Shown: positions 9,449 through 18,518 of the stretch, piece by piece
Layout of the letters: each line of letters starts with the position of its first letter
How positions within the stretch are numbered: position 1 is the first letter of the stretch
DNA from: Acinetobacter marinus
GTDB taxonomy: Bacteria > Pseudomonadota > Gammaproteobacteria > Pseudomonadales > Moraxellaceae
Length of the DNA stretch: 64,000 bases
Assembly (NCBI RefSeq): GCF_900096915.1
Contig: NZ_FMYK01000003.1
Span: 124,001 to 188,000, forward strand
Direction: 5' to 3'
Made by a program: the position numbers and the translations under genes
The notes under the pieces: generated by a model
Databases searched by the model: none
Told to the model about the DNA's origin: nothing
What the model saw: the letters and a program-made list of their open reading frames with translations, nothing else

Positions 9449-9609
9449 AACTACTTTCAATGTTTGTGTAAATCGGCATAATAGCAAGCAATTTGAACTT
9501 TCAAGTTGTCCTTTTGAGCAATGGCTTGAAAATCAAATGGCTTATTTTTGCTAAAAATAGCTAACCCATTTCGCTAATTACTATTTCGACTTTTGAGCAT
9601 CTCATTGTT

Positions 9610-10383
9610 ATGGATCATTCAGAACAAACGCCACCCAATCCTGAAACACCGCCTAATCCGCAAAGTGCTCCTGTGAAGAAAAAGCCATTTTGGAAGTCGC
9701 AGTCGTCGATACTTATGGCGGCGATTGCTTTGGCGGGTGGTGGTTTTGCCTTGGGCTATACAGTGGGGCATAAGCAAGGCTTGACCGTGGTTGGCTTTGA
9801 TCAAGATGCGCAAGAGCTCGCTGAAATCGTTGCAAAACAGAAGTCTGCATTAGATGCGGTGAGTGTCAGTTTGAATACTTCAACGCAAGAGCGGGATGTG
9901 GCGATTCAAAATGCCAAAGAGCTCAATGAGGCACTAGGACTTGCCAATCAAGACAAATCGCATGCCGATGCACTGAGTACCACCTATCGTGAAAAGTTGC
10001 GTGAACGTGGCGGACTGAGTCTGACCATTCAAAATATCAAAATTAAGCCTTTACCAAGCAATGCCTATGAATATGTGCTGGACTTGGTGCAAGTCAGTCC
10101 GAGTAAGCGCCGTGCGGTTGGGCGTATTGAGATGCGCTTGATCAATGGTGGTGAAATTTTGGTGGTGCCGCTAGAAAGCGCCAATTTTAATTTTGATAAC
10201 TTTGAGCGGTTGACAGGGCGCTGGACGATGCCAAGTGGCTTTACCCCGCAGTATATTGAAATCCAATTGAGCGGTTCGGGTGAAAAGGTTATTCAACGTT
10301 TTGCATGGCGCCGTGGGGCAAAAGATGTGGCATCGTCAGCATTCTTGGGTGAAATTCCGCAAACGCAAGCGGATGCAGATTAA
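9610..10383 (+). CDS. Membrane-anchored coiled-coil protein, DUF6776-like
   Basis: A Pro-rich cytoplasmic N-terminus (residues 1-25), one transmembrane segment (about 36-54, LMAAIALAGGGFALGYT), a region of about 70 residues with coiled-coil character (ELAEIVAKQKSALDAV onward), then a C-terminal beta-rich domain (from about residue 135, LTIQNIKIKPL). This order resembles the DUF6776 proteins found near argC in other gammaproteobacteria; assignment is from memory of the layout, not a search. Function unknown. Predicted bitopic inner-membrane protein with its main domain in the periplasm. Confidence 0.65.
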   Translation: MDHSEQTPPNPETPPNPQSAPVKKKPFWKSQSSILMAAIALAGGGFALGYTVGHKQGLTVVGFDQDAQELAEIVAKQKSALDAVSVSLNTSTQERDVAIQNAKELNEALGLANQDKSHADALSTTYREKLRERGGLSLTIQNIKIKPLPSNAYEYVLDLVQVSPSKRRAVGRIEMRLINGGEILVVPLESANFNFDNFERLTGRWTMPSGFTPQYIEIQLSGSGEKVIQRFAWRRGAKDVASSAFLGEIPQTQADAD

Positions 10384-10496
10384 CAACACGTCTTAAAATG
10401 ATCATCTTGCTCCTGTAGAATGACACAGTGATAAAAATGGTACTGCGATAAAACAGCGTTTTGATTTTTTCGGTGTGCTTTTTGATCAACTTTTTT

Positions 10497-10522
10497 AATG
10501 AGATGTTTTAACGAGATGTTTT
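10497..10522. repeat. Tandem 13-bp direct repeat upstream of clpS
   Basis: Two adjacent 13-bp units, AATGAGATGTTTT and AACGAGATGTTTT, differ at one position and sit about 65-90 bp upstream of the clpS start. Confidence 0.6.
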
Positions 10523-10584
10523 TTTTAATGTGTGTTGGCACAATTGATGCTCACCACAATGATTGGAATAAAAGAAACGGTATT

Positions 10585-11052
10585 ATGACAAATTTTTCCG
10601 CCAAATCTGGTCGAAAATCTACCCAACTGACAAAAGAGGTGATGCGCCAGCGTTTTGCACAAATGGGTAGTATGGATTGGCATTTGCCCAATCCACAGCA
10701 TGCGCAGACTACACATCCTGTCTTTGCGCATGATGAGGAGCATCCAGATGATGGTCAGCACTCAACCACAGTCCTGCTCGCACCACCAAAGTTGAAAAGA
10801 CCGCCACAATATGCGGTGGTTTTGTTGAATGATGACTATACGCCGATGGACTTTGTCATTGAAATTTTACAACAATATTTTGCATTAGACCTTGACCGAG
10901 CCACCCAAGTAATGCTACAGGTACATCATGAGGGTAAAGGTACTGCAGGCATATATCCTCGAGATATTGCTGAGACCAAAGCCAACCAAGTGAATAACTA
11001 TGCTCGATCGCAAGGACATCCCTTGCTTTGTCAGATAGAGCCACAAGAATAG
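10585..11052 (+). CDS. clpS: ATP-dependent Clp protease adaptor ClpS
   Basis: Adaptor that binds N-degron substrates and delivers them to ClpA of the ClpAP protease. The core domain begins at about residue 75 with PQYAVVLLNDDYTPMDFVIE (Asn-Asp-Asp substrate pocket) and ends with HHEGKGTAGIYPRDIAETK. The N-terminal extension of about 70 residues is longer than in E. coli. An upstream in-frame GTG/ATG would extend the frame to 10498, but that stretch (rich in Phe, Cys, His) does not look like ClpS; the ATG at 10585 is chosen with moderate certainty because its ribosome binding site is weak. clpA starts 11 bp after the stop. Confidence 0.92.
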   Translation: MTNFSAKSGRKSTQLTKEVMRQRFAQMGSMDWHLPNPQHAQTTHPVFAHDEEHPDDGQHSTTVLLAPPKLKRPPQYAVVLLNDDYTPMDFVIEILQQYFALDLDRATQVMLQVHHEGKGTAGIYPRDIAETKANQVNNYARSQGHPLLCQIEPQE

Positions 11053-11063
11053 AGGTCATCATC

Positions 11064-13340
11064 ATGCTCAGTCGTCATTTAGAAGTTTCCCTACGCTTGG
11101 CTGTGAGCATGGCTCGTCAAAAACGACACGAGTTCCTTACAGTAGAGCACCTCTTGCTCGCCTTGCTAGATAACGATTCCGCTGTCAATGCGCTCAAAGC
11201 CTGCGGTGGCGACATTGTATCCTTGCGTAAAGAGCTCGAAGAATATATCGATCTACATACCCCAAAACTGCCTGAAGATACCGATCAAGCACCGCATCCA
11301 ACAGAGAGCTTTGATCGGATTTTACAACGCTCAATTTTCCATGTGCAATCTAGCGGTGGCGATCGTGCGGTCGAAGGTGCGGACGTCTTGGTGGCGATGT
11401 ACTCCGAGCGTGATGCGTTTGCGGTGTATTTGCTCAAGCGTCAACAAATCAATCGCTTGAATCTGACTCAATATCTCTCGCATGGTGCGCACAAAGAAAT
11501 CAATGCTTCTGAAGAAGAAACAGAGGACACGGATTCGGAAAATGGCAGTAGCGCAAGCAATGCAGGCCCACTTGAGCTGTACACGGTCAATCTTAACCAA
11601 GAAGCACAAGCAGGTAAAACTGATCCGCTGATTGGTCGTCAAAAAGAAATTGAACGGACTGCACAGATCCTTTGCCGTCGACGCAAAAATAACCCATTAC
11701 TGGTCGGTGATCCAGGGGTAGGTAAAACCTCGATCGCTGAAGGTTTAGCGTGGCTGATCGTCAAAGGTCAGGCACCGAAGCCACTTGCTGATGCCGAAGT
11801 GTATAGCTTAGACATTGGTGCGTTGGTTGCAGGGACGAAATATCGTGGTGATTTTGAAAAACGCTTAAAACAATTGCTCAATGCCTTGAAGAAAAAGCCA
11901 CATGCGATTTTATTTATTGATGAAATTCACATGATCATCGGGGCAGGCTCGAGTATGGGCAGTACCATGGATGCATCGAATTTGATCAAGCCCGCCTTGG
12001 CAAATGGTTCATTGCGTTGCATTGGTTCAACGACTTTCCAAGAATATCGCCAAGTCTTTGAAAAAGATCATGCGCTTTCACGTCGCTTCCAAAAGATTGA
12101 TATTGTCGAGCCTACGATTGCAGAAACGATTGATATTTTGAAAGGACTTAAACCGAAATTTGAAGAATTTCATCATGTTAAATATGATGATGAAGCGATT
12201 CAGGCGGCGGTTGAGCTATCAGCGAAATATATTCATGAACGCTTTTTACCAGACAAAGCCATTGATGTGATTGATGAGGCTGGGGCACAGCAACGGCTAC
12301 ATGCCGATGGTGAAGAAAAGCAAATCGGCTTGGCAGAGATCGAAGATATCGTGGCGAAAATTGCTCGTATCCCACCGAAAACTGTGTCTAAAGATGATAA
12401 GTCGGTGCTTGAGTTCTTAGAGCGTGATCTGAAACGTGTGGTCTTTGGTCAAGATGAAGCGATTAGTGCATTGTCTGCGGCGATCAAACTGTCTCGTGCA
12501 GGTTTGAAATCGCCTGATAAGCCAATTGGTAGCTTCATTTTTGCAGGACCAACAGGTGTTGGTAAAACCGAAGTAACGCGTCAGCTTGCCAAAATTTTAG
12601 GTGTCGAGCTGGTACGTTTTGATATGTCTGAGTATATGGAGCGTCATGCGGTTTCTCGTTTGATCGGTGCACCTCCAGGCTATGTTGGTTTTGATCAAGG
12701 TGGTCTACTCACTGATGCGATTAATAAAACGCCTCATTGCGTATTGCTACTTGATGAGATTGAAAAAGCGCATCCAGAAGTCTTTAACTTGTTGTTGCAA
12801 GTTATGGATCATGGCACATTGACCGATAATAATGGGCGTAAATCCGACTTTAGAAATGTGGTGTTGGTAATGACCACCAATATTGGTGCAGAAAGTATTA
12901 CCCGAACCAGTATTGGCTTCACTGAACAGGACAACAGCGCAGACAATCAAGAAGCGATGAAACGTGCCTTTACCCCTGAATTCCGTAACCGTCTGGATGG
13001 CGTGATTCAGTTTAAAGCCTTGCCAACCACAGTGATTGATTCTGTGGTGGATAAATTCTTGACTGAGCTCCAAGCACAACTGGATGATAAAAAAGTGGTG
13101 CTCGAAGTCGATCAAGATGCTCGTGATTGGCTCGCAGAGCGTGGGTATGATCGCCTGATGGGTGCTCGTCCAATGCAGCGTCTGATCCAAGATCAATTGA
13201 AAAAGCCATTGGCAGAAATGATTCTGTTTGGTGCGTTAATTGATGGTGGTATTGTGAGTGTCACTGTACATGGCAAAGACAGCGATCAGGATGGCTTAAA
13301 GCTCGAAGTGATCGAAGACCATAGCGCAGAACCTGCTTAA
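11064..13340 (+). CDS. clpA: ATP-dependent Clp protease ATP-binding subunit ClpA
   Basis: AAA+ unfoldase that feeds substrates to ClpP. The N-domain (residues 1-140, double Clp repeat) binds ClpS; an acidic linker (about 148-165, EEETEDTDSENGSS) leads to the first AAA+ module with Walker A GDPGVGKTS at 215-223 and to the second with GPTGVGKTE at about 497. The start at 11064 has AGAGGT upstream and gives 758 aa, the same length as in E. coli; the frame is open to 11028 inside clpS but this is not needed. Co-transcribed with clpS (11-bp gap). Confidence 0.96.
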   Translation: MLSRHLEVSLRLAVSMARQKRHEFLTVEHLLLALLDNDSAVNALKACGGDIVSLRKELEEYIDLHTPKLPEDTDQAPHPTESFDRILQRSIFHVQSSGGDRAVEGADVLVAMYSERDAFAVYLLKRQQINRLNLTQYLSHGAHKEINASEEETEDTDSENGSSASNAGPLELYTVNLNQEAQAGKTDPLIGRQKEIERTAQILCRRRKNNPLLVGDPGVGKTSIAEGLAWLIVKGQAPKPLADAEVYSLDIGALVAGTKYRGDFEKRLKQLLNALKKKPHAILFIDEIHMIIGAGSSMGSTMDASNLIKPALANGSLRCIGSTTFQEYRQVFEKDHALSRRFQKIDIVEPTIAETIDILKGLKPKFEEFHHVKYDDEAIQAAVELSAKYIHERFLPDKAIDVIDEAGAQQRLHADGEEKQIGLAEIEDIVAKIARIPPKTVSKDDKSVLEFLERDLKRVVFGQDEAISALSAAIKLSRAGLKSPDKPIGSFIFAGPTGVGKTEVTRQLAKILGVELVRFDMSEYMERHAVSRLIGAPPGYVGFDQGGLLTDAINKTPHCVLLLDEIEKAHPEVFNLLLQVMDHGTLTDNNGRKSDFRNVVLVMTTNIGAESITRTSIGFTEQDNSADNQEAMKRAFTPEFRNRLDGVIQFKALPTTVIDSVVDKFLTELQAQLDDKKVVLEVDQDARDWLAERGYDRLMGARPMQRLIQDQLKKPLAEMILFGALIDGGIVSVTVHGKDSDQDGLKLEVIEDHSAEPA

Positions 13341-13370
13341 GGTTTTCAATTTAAAGGCTAAAAATTGAAT

Positions 13371-13399
13371 AGCACAGACTTTCGAGTGTGTGCTTTTTA
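13371..13399 (+). terminator. clpSA terminator
   Basis: A 10-bp stem with one mismatch (AGCACAGACT / AGTGTGTGCT) closed by a TTCG tetraloop is followed by TTTTTAT, 30 bp after clpA. Confidence 0.85.
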
Positions 13400-13441
13400 T
13401 TGGTAAAAAATTTTGGTTGCAACGCTGGACTATAACATCTC

Positions 13442-13789
13442 GTGGATTATCTGAAGCTACTCAGCACATTCGGCTTATTTGTGTGTACGGCGATCGCAGA
13501 AATTGTCGGTTGCTATCTGCCATATTTGATCTTACGGGAACAAAAGTCGGCGTGGCTGTGGTTGCCGACTGTGTTGAGCTTAGCAATTTTTGTTTGGTTG
13601 TTAAGTTTACATCCAACCGCTAGCGGTCGAGTTTATGCAGCTTATGGCGGGATCTATGTGGCGATGGCGTTAATCTGGCTACGTTATGTCGATCAAATGC
13701 CACTGACGTGGTGGGACATTTGTGGTGGTGCGATCGTGGTCTGCGGTGCCTTGGTGATTATTTTACAGCCGAGCGCATTTATTCGCTGA
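13442..13789 (+). CDS. YnfA/UPF0060 family small membrane protein
   Basis: A 115-aa protein with four hydrophobic segments, typical of the YnfA (UPF0060) family related to small multidrug resistance-type transporters. Family marks visible: AIAEIVGCYLPYL in the first segment, HPTASGRVYAAYGGIY in the loop to segment three, and DICGGAIVVCGALVII at the end. The start is a GTG at 13442, with a weak ribosome binding site; no ATG is available. Inner membrane. The transported compound is not known. Confidence 0.85.
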   Translation: MDYLKLLSTFGLFVCTAIAEIVGCYLPYLILREQKSAWLWLPTVLSLAIFVWLLSLHPTASGRVYAAYGGIYVAMALIWLRYVDQMPLTWWDICGGAIVVCGALVIILQPSAFIR

Positions 13790-13847
13790 TTGCGCTTTAT
13801 ATTTCCTCATATTTTCTCGCTTTTAAATGTTTTTAAGCCGATTCATT

Positions 13848-14333
13848 ATGCAAAATTCAAATCATCCATCTATTCAAATCCGCACGATGCAAGATAGCGA
13901 TATTAATGCTGTTTGTGCGATAGAACAGCAAGTGCAATTTCATCCGTGGACTGCATCGCAGTTCGCTGATAGTGTACAGCGTTACCAAGCGACTATAGTA
14001 GAACGAGATGGTGAGATTCTTGGCTTTTGTATTGTGCAAAAAGTCTTGGATGAAGCCAATTTATTACTGATGGCGATTGATCCAAAGTGTCACGGGCAGG
14101 GCTTAGGTACCTTGCTTCTCAATGATGCGATTGAGCGATTGGGCGATGCATGTGTACAAATTTTTCTAGAAGTTCGTGAAAGTAATTACGCTGCAATTGC
14201 GTTGTATGAAAAAGTCGGTTTTCATCAAATTGATCTGCGTAAAAACTATTATCCAGCGCCAAATCGACAAAAAGAGCATGCGGTGATTATGGTCAATATG
14301 CTCAGCGCAGATGCATTTTCATTTCATCAATAA
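13848..14333 (+). CDS. rimI: GNAT N-acetyltransferase, RimI-like
   Basis: GNAT-fold acetyltransferase that resembles RimI, the N-terminal alanine acetyltransferase of ribosomal protein S18. The acetyl-CoA binding loop is HGQGLGTLLL (Q/RxxGxG/A pattern), preceded by LLMAIDPKC and followed by FLEVRESNYAAIALYEKVGF, all typical of RimI. I start at the ATG at 13848 (161 aa); the frame is open seven codons further upstream. The ribosome binding site is weak in either case. Confidence 0.85.
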   Translation: MQNSNHPSIQIRTMQDSDINAVCAIEQQVQFHPWTASQFADSVQRYQATIVERDGEILGFCIVQKVLDEANLLLMAIDPKCHGQGLGTLLLNDAIERLGDACVQIFLEVRESNYAAIALYEKVGFHQIDLRKNYYPAPNRQKEHAVIMVNMLSADAFSFHQ

Positions 14334-14676
14334 CCATTTTGAGTTGAAATAAGCTGATAAAAAAGAACGAAAAACTCAAAAAATGATGTGATTAATTGTC
14401 ATTTAAGATATACAAAGCAACACTTGATCAGAAAAATTCATTATCAATTTGTTATGTTGATGGCTTTTCGCATTGTCAAATTAAAATAACCACTTACACT
14501 ATACGCTCGTGTGAAATGTCATATTGCAAGAATTTTACAGTTATGGGGCTTTGGTCTGTATAAGTGTGATAACTTTATCTTTTTTATCTGATTTCATTTA
14601 CACTGTGGCAATTATATGTCGTTAAGCGTATCAATTTTGATTACGCACCCATCACTGAGGCCCAAATTGGTCAATT
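14334..14676. other. Intergenic region before the C13 peptidase gene
   Basis: 343 bp, AT-rich, without a convincing ORF or terminator hairpin. It probably holds the promoter of the C13 peptidase gene, but I see no -35/-10 pair with correct spacing. The start codon at 14677 lacks a good ribosome binding site. Confidence 0.4.
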
Positions 14677-16134
14677 ATGCAAGAGATTAAATCCACACCA
14701 TTTTTCTTTCAGAATTTTAAAAATAATCTGATTGCAGGAATGTGGCTATTTGTTGGTTCTCGGCGCAGTTTGTCTTGGGTCGCACCGACGCCATTACAGC
14801 TTTTATTCTGGGTGATTGCTGGCTGTGCTGCCAATTCGCTGTTTAGTTGGATTGTGGCAGATGGGCAAGGACAATTTAATCCGCAAGGTTTGATCAGTTA
14901 TCTGCTGTGGCCATTTTTGGCGTTGATTGTCGGGATTTTTCTGTCACAACGTACTGAGTTGCAACGCATCATGCTGGTGCCTGCGCTACTTTGGCTGATT
15001 TTGGATGTGCATGTCGCACTGTTACAAAGTTTTTTGCAGTATCTTGGCAAACTCGATCTGCTGCCGTATTTCAGCTATAGCTTTTTACCGCAATTATTTC
15101 TGGCGTTATTTGTCTGGCAGAGTTTGGCGGTGGTTTGGGTGCTGGCTCGAACCTTGAGATGGCCGTGGTGGGAACTGTTGCTGATCATGTTTGCGACCTT
15201 GTTCACCATGGTGGTGTGGCAATCTTCTGTAAAAAGCCAACCGATTTGGAAAATAGCAGAAGTCCAACCGACCATTTCTGAAAAGGCGCTTTATGCACAG
15301 TCTGAGCTGTTAAATCAAGCCTTACAAAATCTACAACCGAGTAATTTTATTGATACGCAGTGGTATTTCTTGGGGATTGCAGGTGCTGGTTATCAAGATG
15401 TATTTCGCTCAGAAGTGGAGCGGATCAAAGAGCAATTTGATACCCGATTTGGCACTTTTGGGCGTTCGATTGCTTTAGTAAATAATGATCAAAGTACCGA
15501 ACAATTGCCGATGGCAACGCCGACCAGTATCGAACGTGCGCTGACACGCATCGGTGGCGTGATGAATCGTGAAAATGATGTGCTGTTTTTATATATGACC
15601 TCGCATGGTGATGTGAATCAATTTGAATTGTCTAATGCACCGATTGCCATGGATCCGATCAATCCAAAATGGTTACGTGAAGCACTCGACAATTCGGGCA
15701 TTCGCTGGCGTGTGATCGTCATTTCTGCATGTTATTCGGGCAGTTTTATTCCTGCGCTACAGTCGCCTGATACCTTGATCATTACTGCATCTGCTGCGGA
15801 TAAGAGCTCGTTTGGCTGTAGTAATGAAGCGGATTATACCTATTTTGGTCGAGCATTTTTCGATGAGGCGATGCGTGAGCAAACTGATCTGAAAGAGGCT
15901 TTTGATCAAGCCAAGTCGACAGTCGGTACATGGGAAGCAGCCCAAGGCTTTGAGCCATCCGAACCACAGTGGGTCATCGGTGACAATATGAAACTGATGC
16001 TGCCACAGCTTGAGCAGCGCTTATTTCCCAAAACCACTGTGACCTTGCCAAAGCAAGATGGTGTGATCTTGCCATCAAAACCGAAAAATCAAAACAAGCC
16101 AGACTTGACCCCGCAACTGCATCCTCAAGGCTGA
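14677..16134 (+). CDS. Membrane protein with C-terminal C13 (legumain/caspase-like) peptidase domain
   Basis: The N-terminal ~185 residues form four to five membrane segments (about 40-60, 77-90, 98-120, 135-157, 165-182). The C-terminal domain carries the C13 family dyad: His310 in LYMTSHGD and Cys352 in ISACYSGSF, each preceded by the hydrophobic strand expected in the caspase-haemoglobinase fold (DVLFLY, WRVIVIS). A proline/lysine tail ends the protein. C13 enzymes cleave after Asn/Asp (legumain) or act as transamidases (Gpi8); the bacterial substrate is unknown. The catalytic domain probably lies in the periplasm, by the even/odd count of segments, which I could not settle. Lone gene. Confidence 0.82.
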   Translation: MQEIKSTPFFFQNFKNNLIAGMWLFVGSRRSLSWVAPTPLQLLFWVIAGCAANSLFSWIVADGQGQFNPQGLISYLLWPFLALIVGIFLSQRTELQRIMLVPALLWLILDVHVALLQSFLQYLGKLDLLPYFSYSFLPQLFLALFVWQSLAVVWVLARTLRWPWWELLLIMFATLFTMVVWQSSVKSQPIWKIAEVQPTISEKALYAQSELLNQALQNLQPSNFIDTQWYFLGIAGAGYQDVFRSEVERIKEQFDTRFGTFGRSIALVNNDQSTEQLPMATPTSIERALTRIGGVMNRENDVLFLYMTSHGDVNQFELSNAPIAMDPINPKWLREALDNSGIRWRVIVISACYSGSFIPALQSPDTLIITASAADKSSFGCSNEADYTYFGRAFFDEAMREQTDLKEAFDQAKSTVGTWEAAQGFEPSEPQWVIGDNMKLMLPQLEQRLFPKTTVTLPKQDGVILPSKPKNQNKPDLTPQLHPQG

Positions 16135-16322
16135 CTCTTTAAGACGGATTCCTCAAGACGAATCCCTCAAGGTAGATTGCTGGCAAATCTCAAGTCTAGA
16201 ATGGACAGCGCTAAACATTTTTAACAGTTTCCTTATCCCTTTTTTGCAAAATCAGTGCAAAATGACAAGTGTATTTGACTGTCCTGTATCGGCACACGGT
16301 TTTTGAACATATGGAGAATAAG

Positions 16323-17162
16323 GTGTCTATCGAATTACTACAACAACATCACTGCTTTGCAGGTGAACAACGCTTTTACCGCCATGATGCGCAATCTGTG
16401 CAGTGTGATATGAAGTTTGGTGTTTATCTTCCTGAAAAAGCCTTGCAAGGGCAGTCGTGTGCGACCTTATTTTATTTGGCGGGATTGACCTGCACCGAAG
16501 AAACCTTTGCCATCAAAGCACATGCACAGCGTTTGGCAAATGAAATGGGTTTTATTTTAATCACACCAGATACTTCACCCCGGGGCGCTGATGTGATGGA
16601 TGATGCGCATTGGGATCTTGGGCAGGGCGCAGGATTTTATCTGAATGCAACACAGCCGTTGTGGTCGAAGCATTATCAAATGCAAGACTATATCGTCGAT
16701 GAGCTCTATGCATTGGTGATTGAACATTTTGCTGTCGATCCTGATCGGGTTGGCATCATGGGGCATAGCATGGGCGGACATGGTGCGCTGAGTTTGGCAT
16801 TTAAATTTCCTGAGAAATTCAAATCTGTGTCGGCATTTGCACCGATTTCTGCACCGAGCATTTGTCCTTGGGGTGAAAAAGCCTTTCATCACTATCTCGG
16901 TGCCGATCAACATGCGTGGTTTGCGCATGACAGTGCGCAGTTAATCGTGAAAAATGGTAAGCATTTTTCCGATATTTTGGTCGATCAAGGTTTGGATGAT
17001 CAGTTTTATGAACAGCTTCATCCTGAAAAGTTGCAACAAGCCTGTGATCAAGTCGGTCAAGCCTTGACCTTACGTTTCCACGATGGCTTTGATCATGGTT
17101 ATTATTTTATTCAAAGTTTTATTGATGATCATCTACGCCATCATGCCAAACAATTGCAATAA
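16323..17162 (+). CDS. fghA: S-formylglutathione hydrolase
   Basis: Serine hydrolase that cleaves S-formylglutathione to formate and glutathione in formaldehyde detoxification. Family marks: FYLAGLTCTEETF with the conserved Cys57, DTSPRG, the nucleophile Ser149 in GHSMGGHGA, and the C-terminal HDGFDHGYYFI with the catalytic His. The GTG at 16323 has GGAG 6 bp upstream and yields 279 aa, the normal length; the frame is open back to 16269. No adhC/frmA alcohol dehydrogenase is next to it. Confidence 0.92.
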   Translation: MSIELLQQHHCFAGEQRFYRHDAQSVQCDMKFGVYLPEKALQGQSCATLFYLAGLTCTEETFAIKAHAQRLANEMGFILITPDTSPRGADVMDDAHWDLGQGAGFYLNATQPLWSKHYQMQDYIVDELYALVIEHFAVDPDRVGIMGHSMGGHGALSLAFKFPEKFKSVSAFAPISAPSICPWGEKAFHHYLGADQHAWFAHDSAQLIVKNGKHFSDILVDQGLDDQFYEQLHPEKLQQACDQVGQALTLRFHDGFDHGYYFIQSFIDDHLRHHAKQLQ

Positions 17163-17368
17163 GCAATTACAGTAAACAATTAAAGTCAGTGCTGAATTGA
17201 TTGAATGTGTTGATTTATTTTTGCTGATTTAATCAAGCCTTAAGCTATAGTACAATTTTAAATTTCCAGTTCGGCAAAGTTGGGCTGGGATCATTTCGTT
17301 GTTCAGCATCGTTGCGGGCAACGGCAATACAACAAGAGAACTCAGCATGAATATTAATGAAGGGGCTT

Positions 17369-18478
17369 ATGAATAACGACAATCAAACCGCATGGAATCC
17401 ACAGCCCGATACAAACCCGCACAACGCACCCGCATGGAGTGATGCACCGCAGCAACATTCTCAGCAGGAAATCCATCAGACGTGGCGCTTTGGCTTTAAG
17501 GGCAATGGTACTGAATATTTCAAGATTTGGATTAGCAATCTGTTTTTAACCATTATCACGCTGAGCCTCTATGCACCGTGGGCAAAAGTGCGCCGTTTGC
17601 GTTATTTTTATGGCAATACCTTTTTAAAAAATCGTAAATTTGATTTTACTGGTGTGCCATCTCGGATCTTGGTGGGGCGTCTGATTGCATTGGCGGCGTA
17701 TGGTATTTTTGCTGCATCGTCACAGCTTTCGGTGGAGCTCAATGCGATTTTATTCTTTATTTTTATTGCGGTGATTCCATGGCTGATTCGCTCAAGTATG
17801 CGCTTTCATGCCCGCAATAGTAAATATGAGAATAGCCGTTTTTATTTTTCCGCCAATATGAAACAGACTTATCTGATGGCATTGGGCTGTGTGCTGATTA
17901 CTGTGTTTAGTGCAGGTTTGCTGTATCCAATTGCCTTGCTGTGGTTTAAGCGTTATCAAATAGATCATCTCTATATCGGACAATTGCAATTCAAACTGAC
18001 TGCCGATGCAGGAGATTTCTTTGCGGCGGTGATGTTGCCGATGGTGATGTTTATGGTGGCAATTTTTGGTGCGATCGGTTTGATTGTGGCAGGCTATTTT
18101 CTCAATATTGCAGAAGAACTATTGATGGTCTTTGCTGCGGGTTTATATGTCGTGGCGATCTTTTTTCTTGCACCACTGGTACAAGGCTATCTGTTTAAAG
18201 CCACGTGGTCGCATGTCAATATTGGCAAAAGCCAGATGAAAACCGATGTCAATCCTTGGCGGTTTGCATGGATCAAGATGAGTAATAATCTTGCCATTAT
18301 TTTTAGTGTTGGGCTGTTGTTTGCATGGGCACAAGTGCGGATTTATCGCTATCAAATGGAGTCGCTGAGTGTGGTGTTTTATGATGATCCGACTGAGCTG
18401 ATGAATATGGCGCAAGAAGATTACAATGCCATTGGCGAAGAATTGGCGGATATTTTTGATATCGACATTTCTTTGTAA
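17369..18478 (+). CDS. DUF898 (YjgN-like) inner-membrane protein
   Basis: Polytopic membrane protein with a polar N-terminus (residues 1-40) and about seven hydrophobic segments. The first loop contains WRFGFKGNGTEYFKIWISNL and LSLYAPWAKVRRLRYFYGNT, the repeated DUF898 signature (FxGxGxEYFKIW... APWAxxRxxRYxYGNT), and a second similar block is near TWSHVNIGKSQMKT / FAWAQVRIYRY. I chose the ATG at 17369, which has AAGGGG upstream. It lies 40 bp before an M48 peptidase gene, a pairing also seen in other gammaproteobacteria. Function unknown. Confidence 0.85.
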   Translation: MNNDNQTAWNPQPDTNPHNAPAWSDAPQQHSQQEIHQTWRFGFKGNGTEYFKIWISNLFLTIITLSLYAPWAKVRRLRYFYGNTFLKNRKFDFTGVPSRILVGRLIALAAYGIFAASSQLSVELNAILFFIFIAVIPWLIRSSMRFHARNSKYENSRFYFSANMKQTYLMALGCVLITVFSAGLLYPIALLWFKRYQIDHLYIGQLQFKLTADAGDFFAAVMLPMVMFMVAIFGAIGLIVAGYFLNIAEELLMVFAAGLYVVAIFFLAPLVQGYLFKATWSHVNIGKSQMKTDVNPWRFAWIKMSNNLAIIFSVGLLFAWAQVRIYRYQMESLSVVFYDDPTELMNMAQEDYNAIGEELADIFDIDISL

Positions 18479-18518
18479 TCCACCCTTTGCAATCACAACA
18501 TAAGACTAGGTGTTGCTC

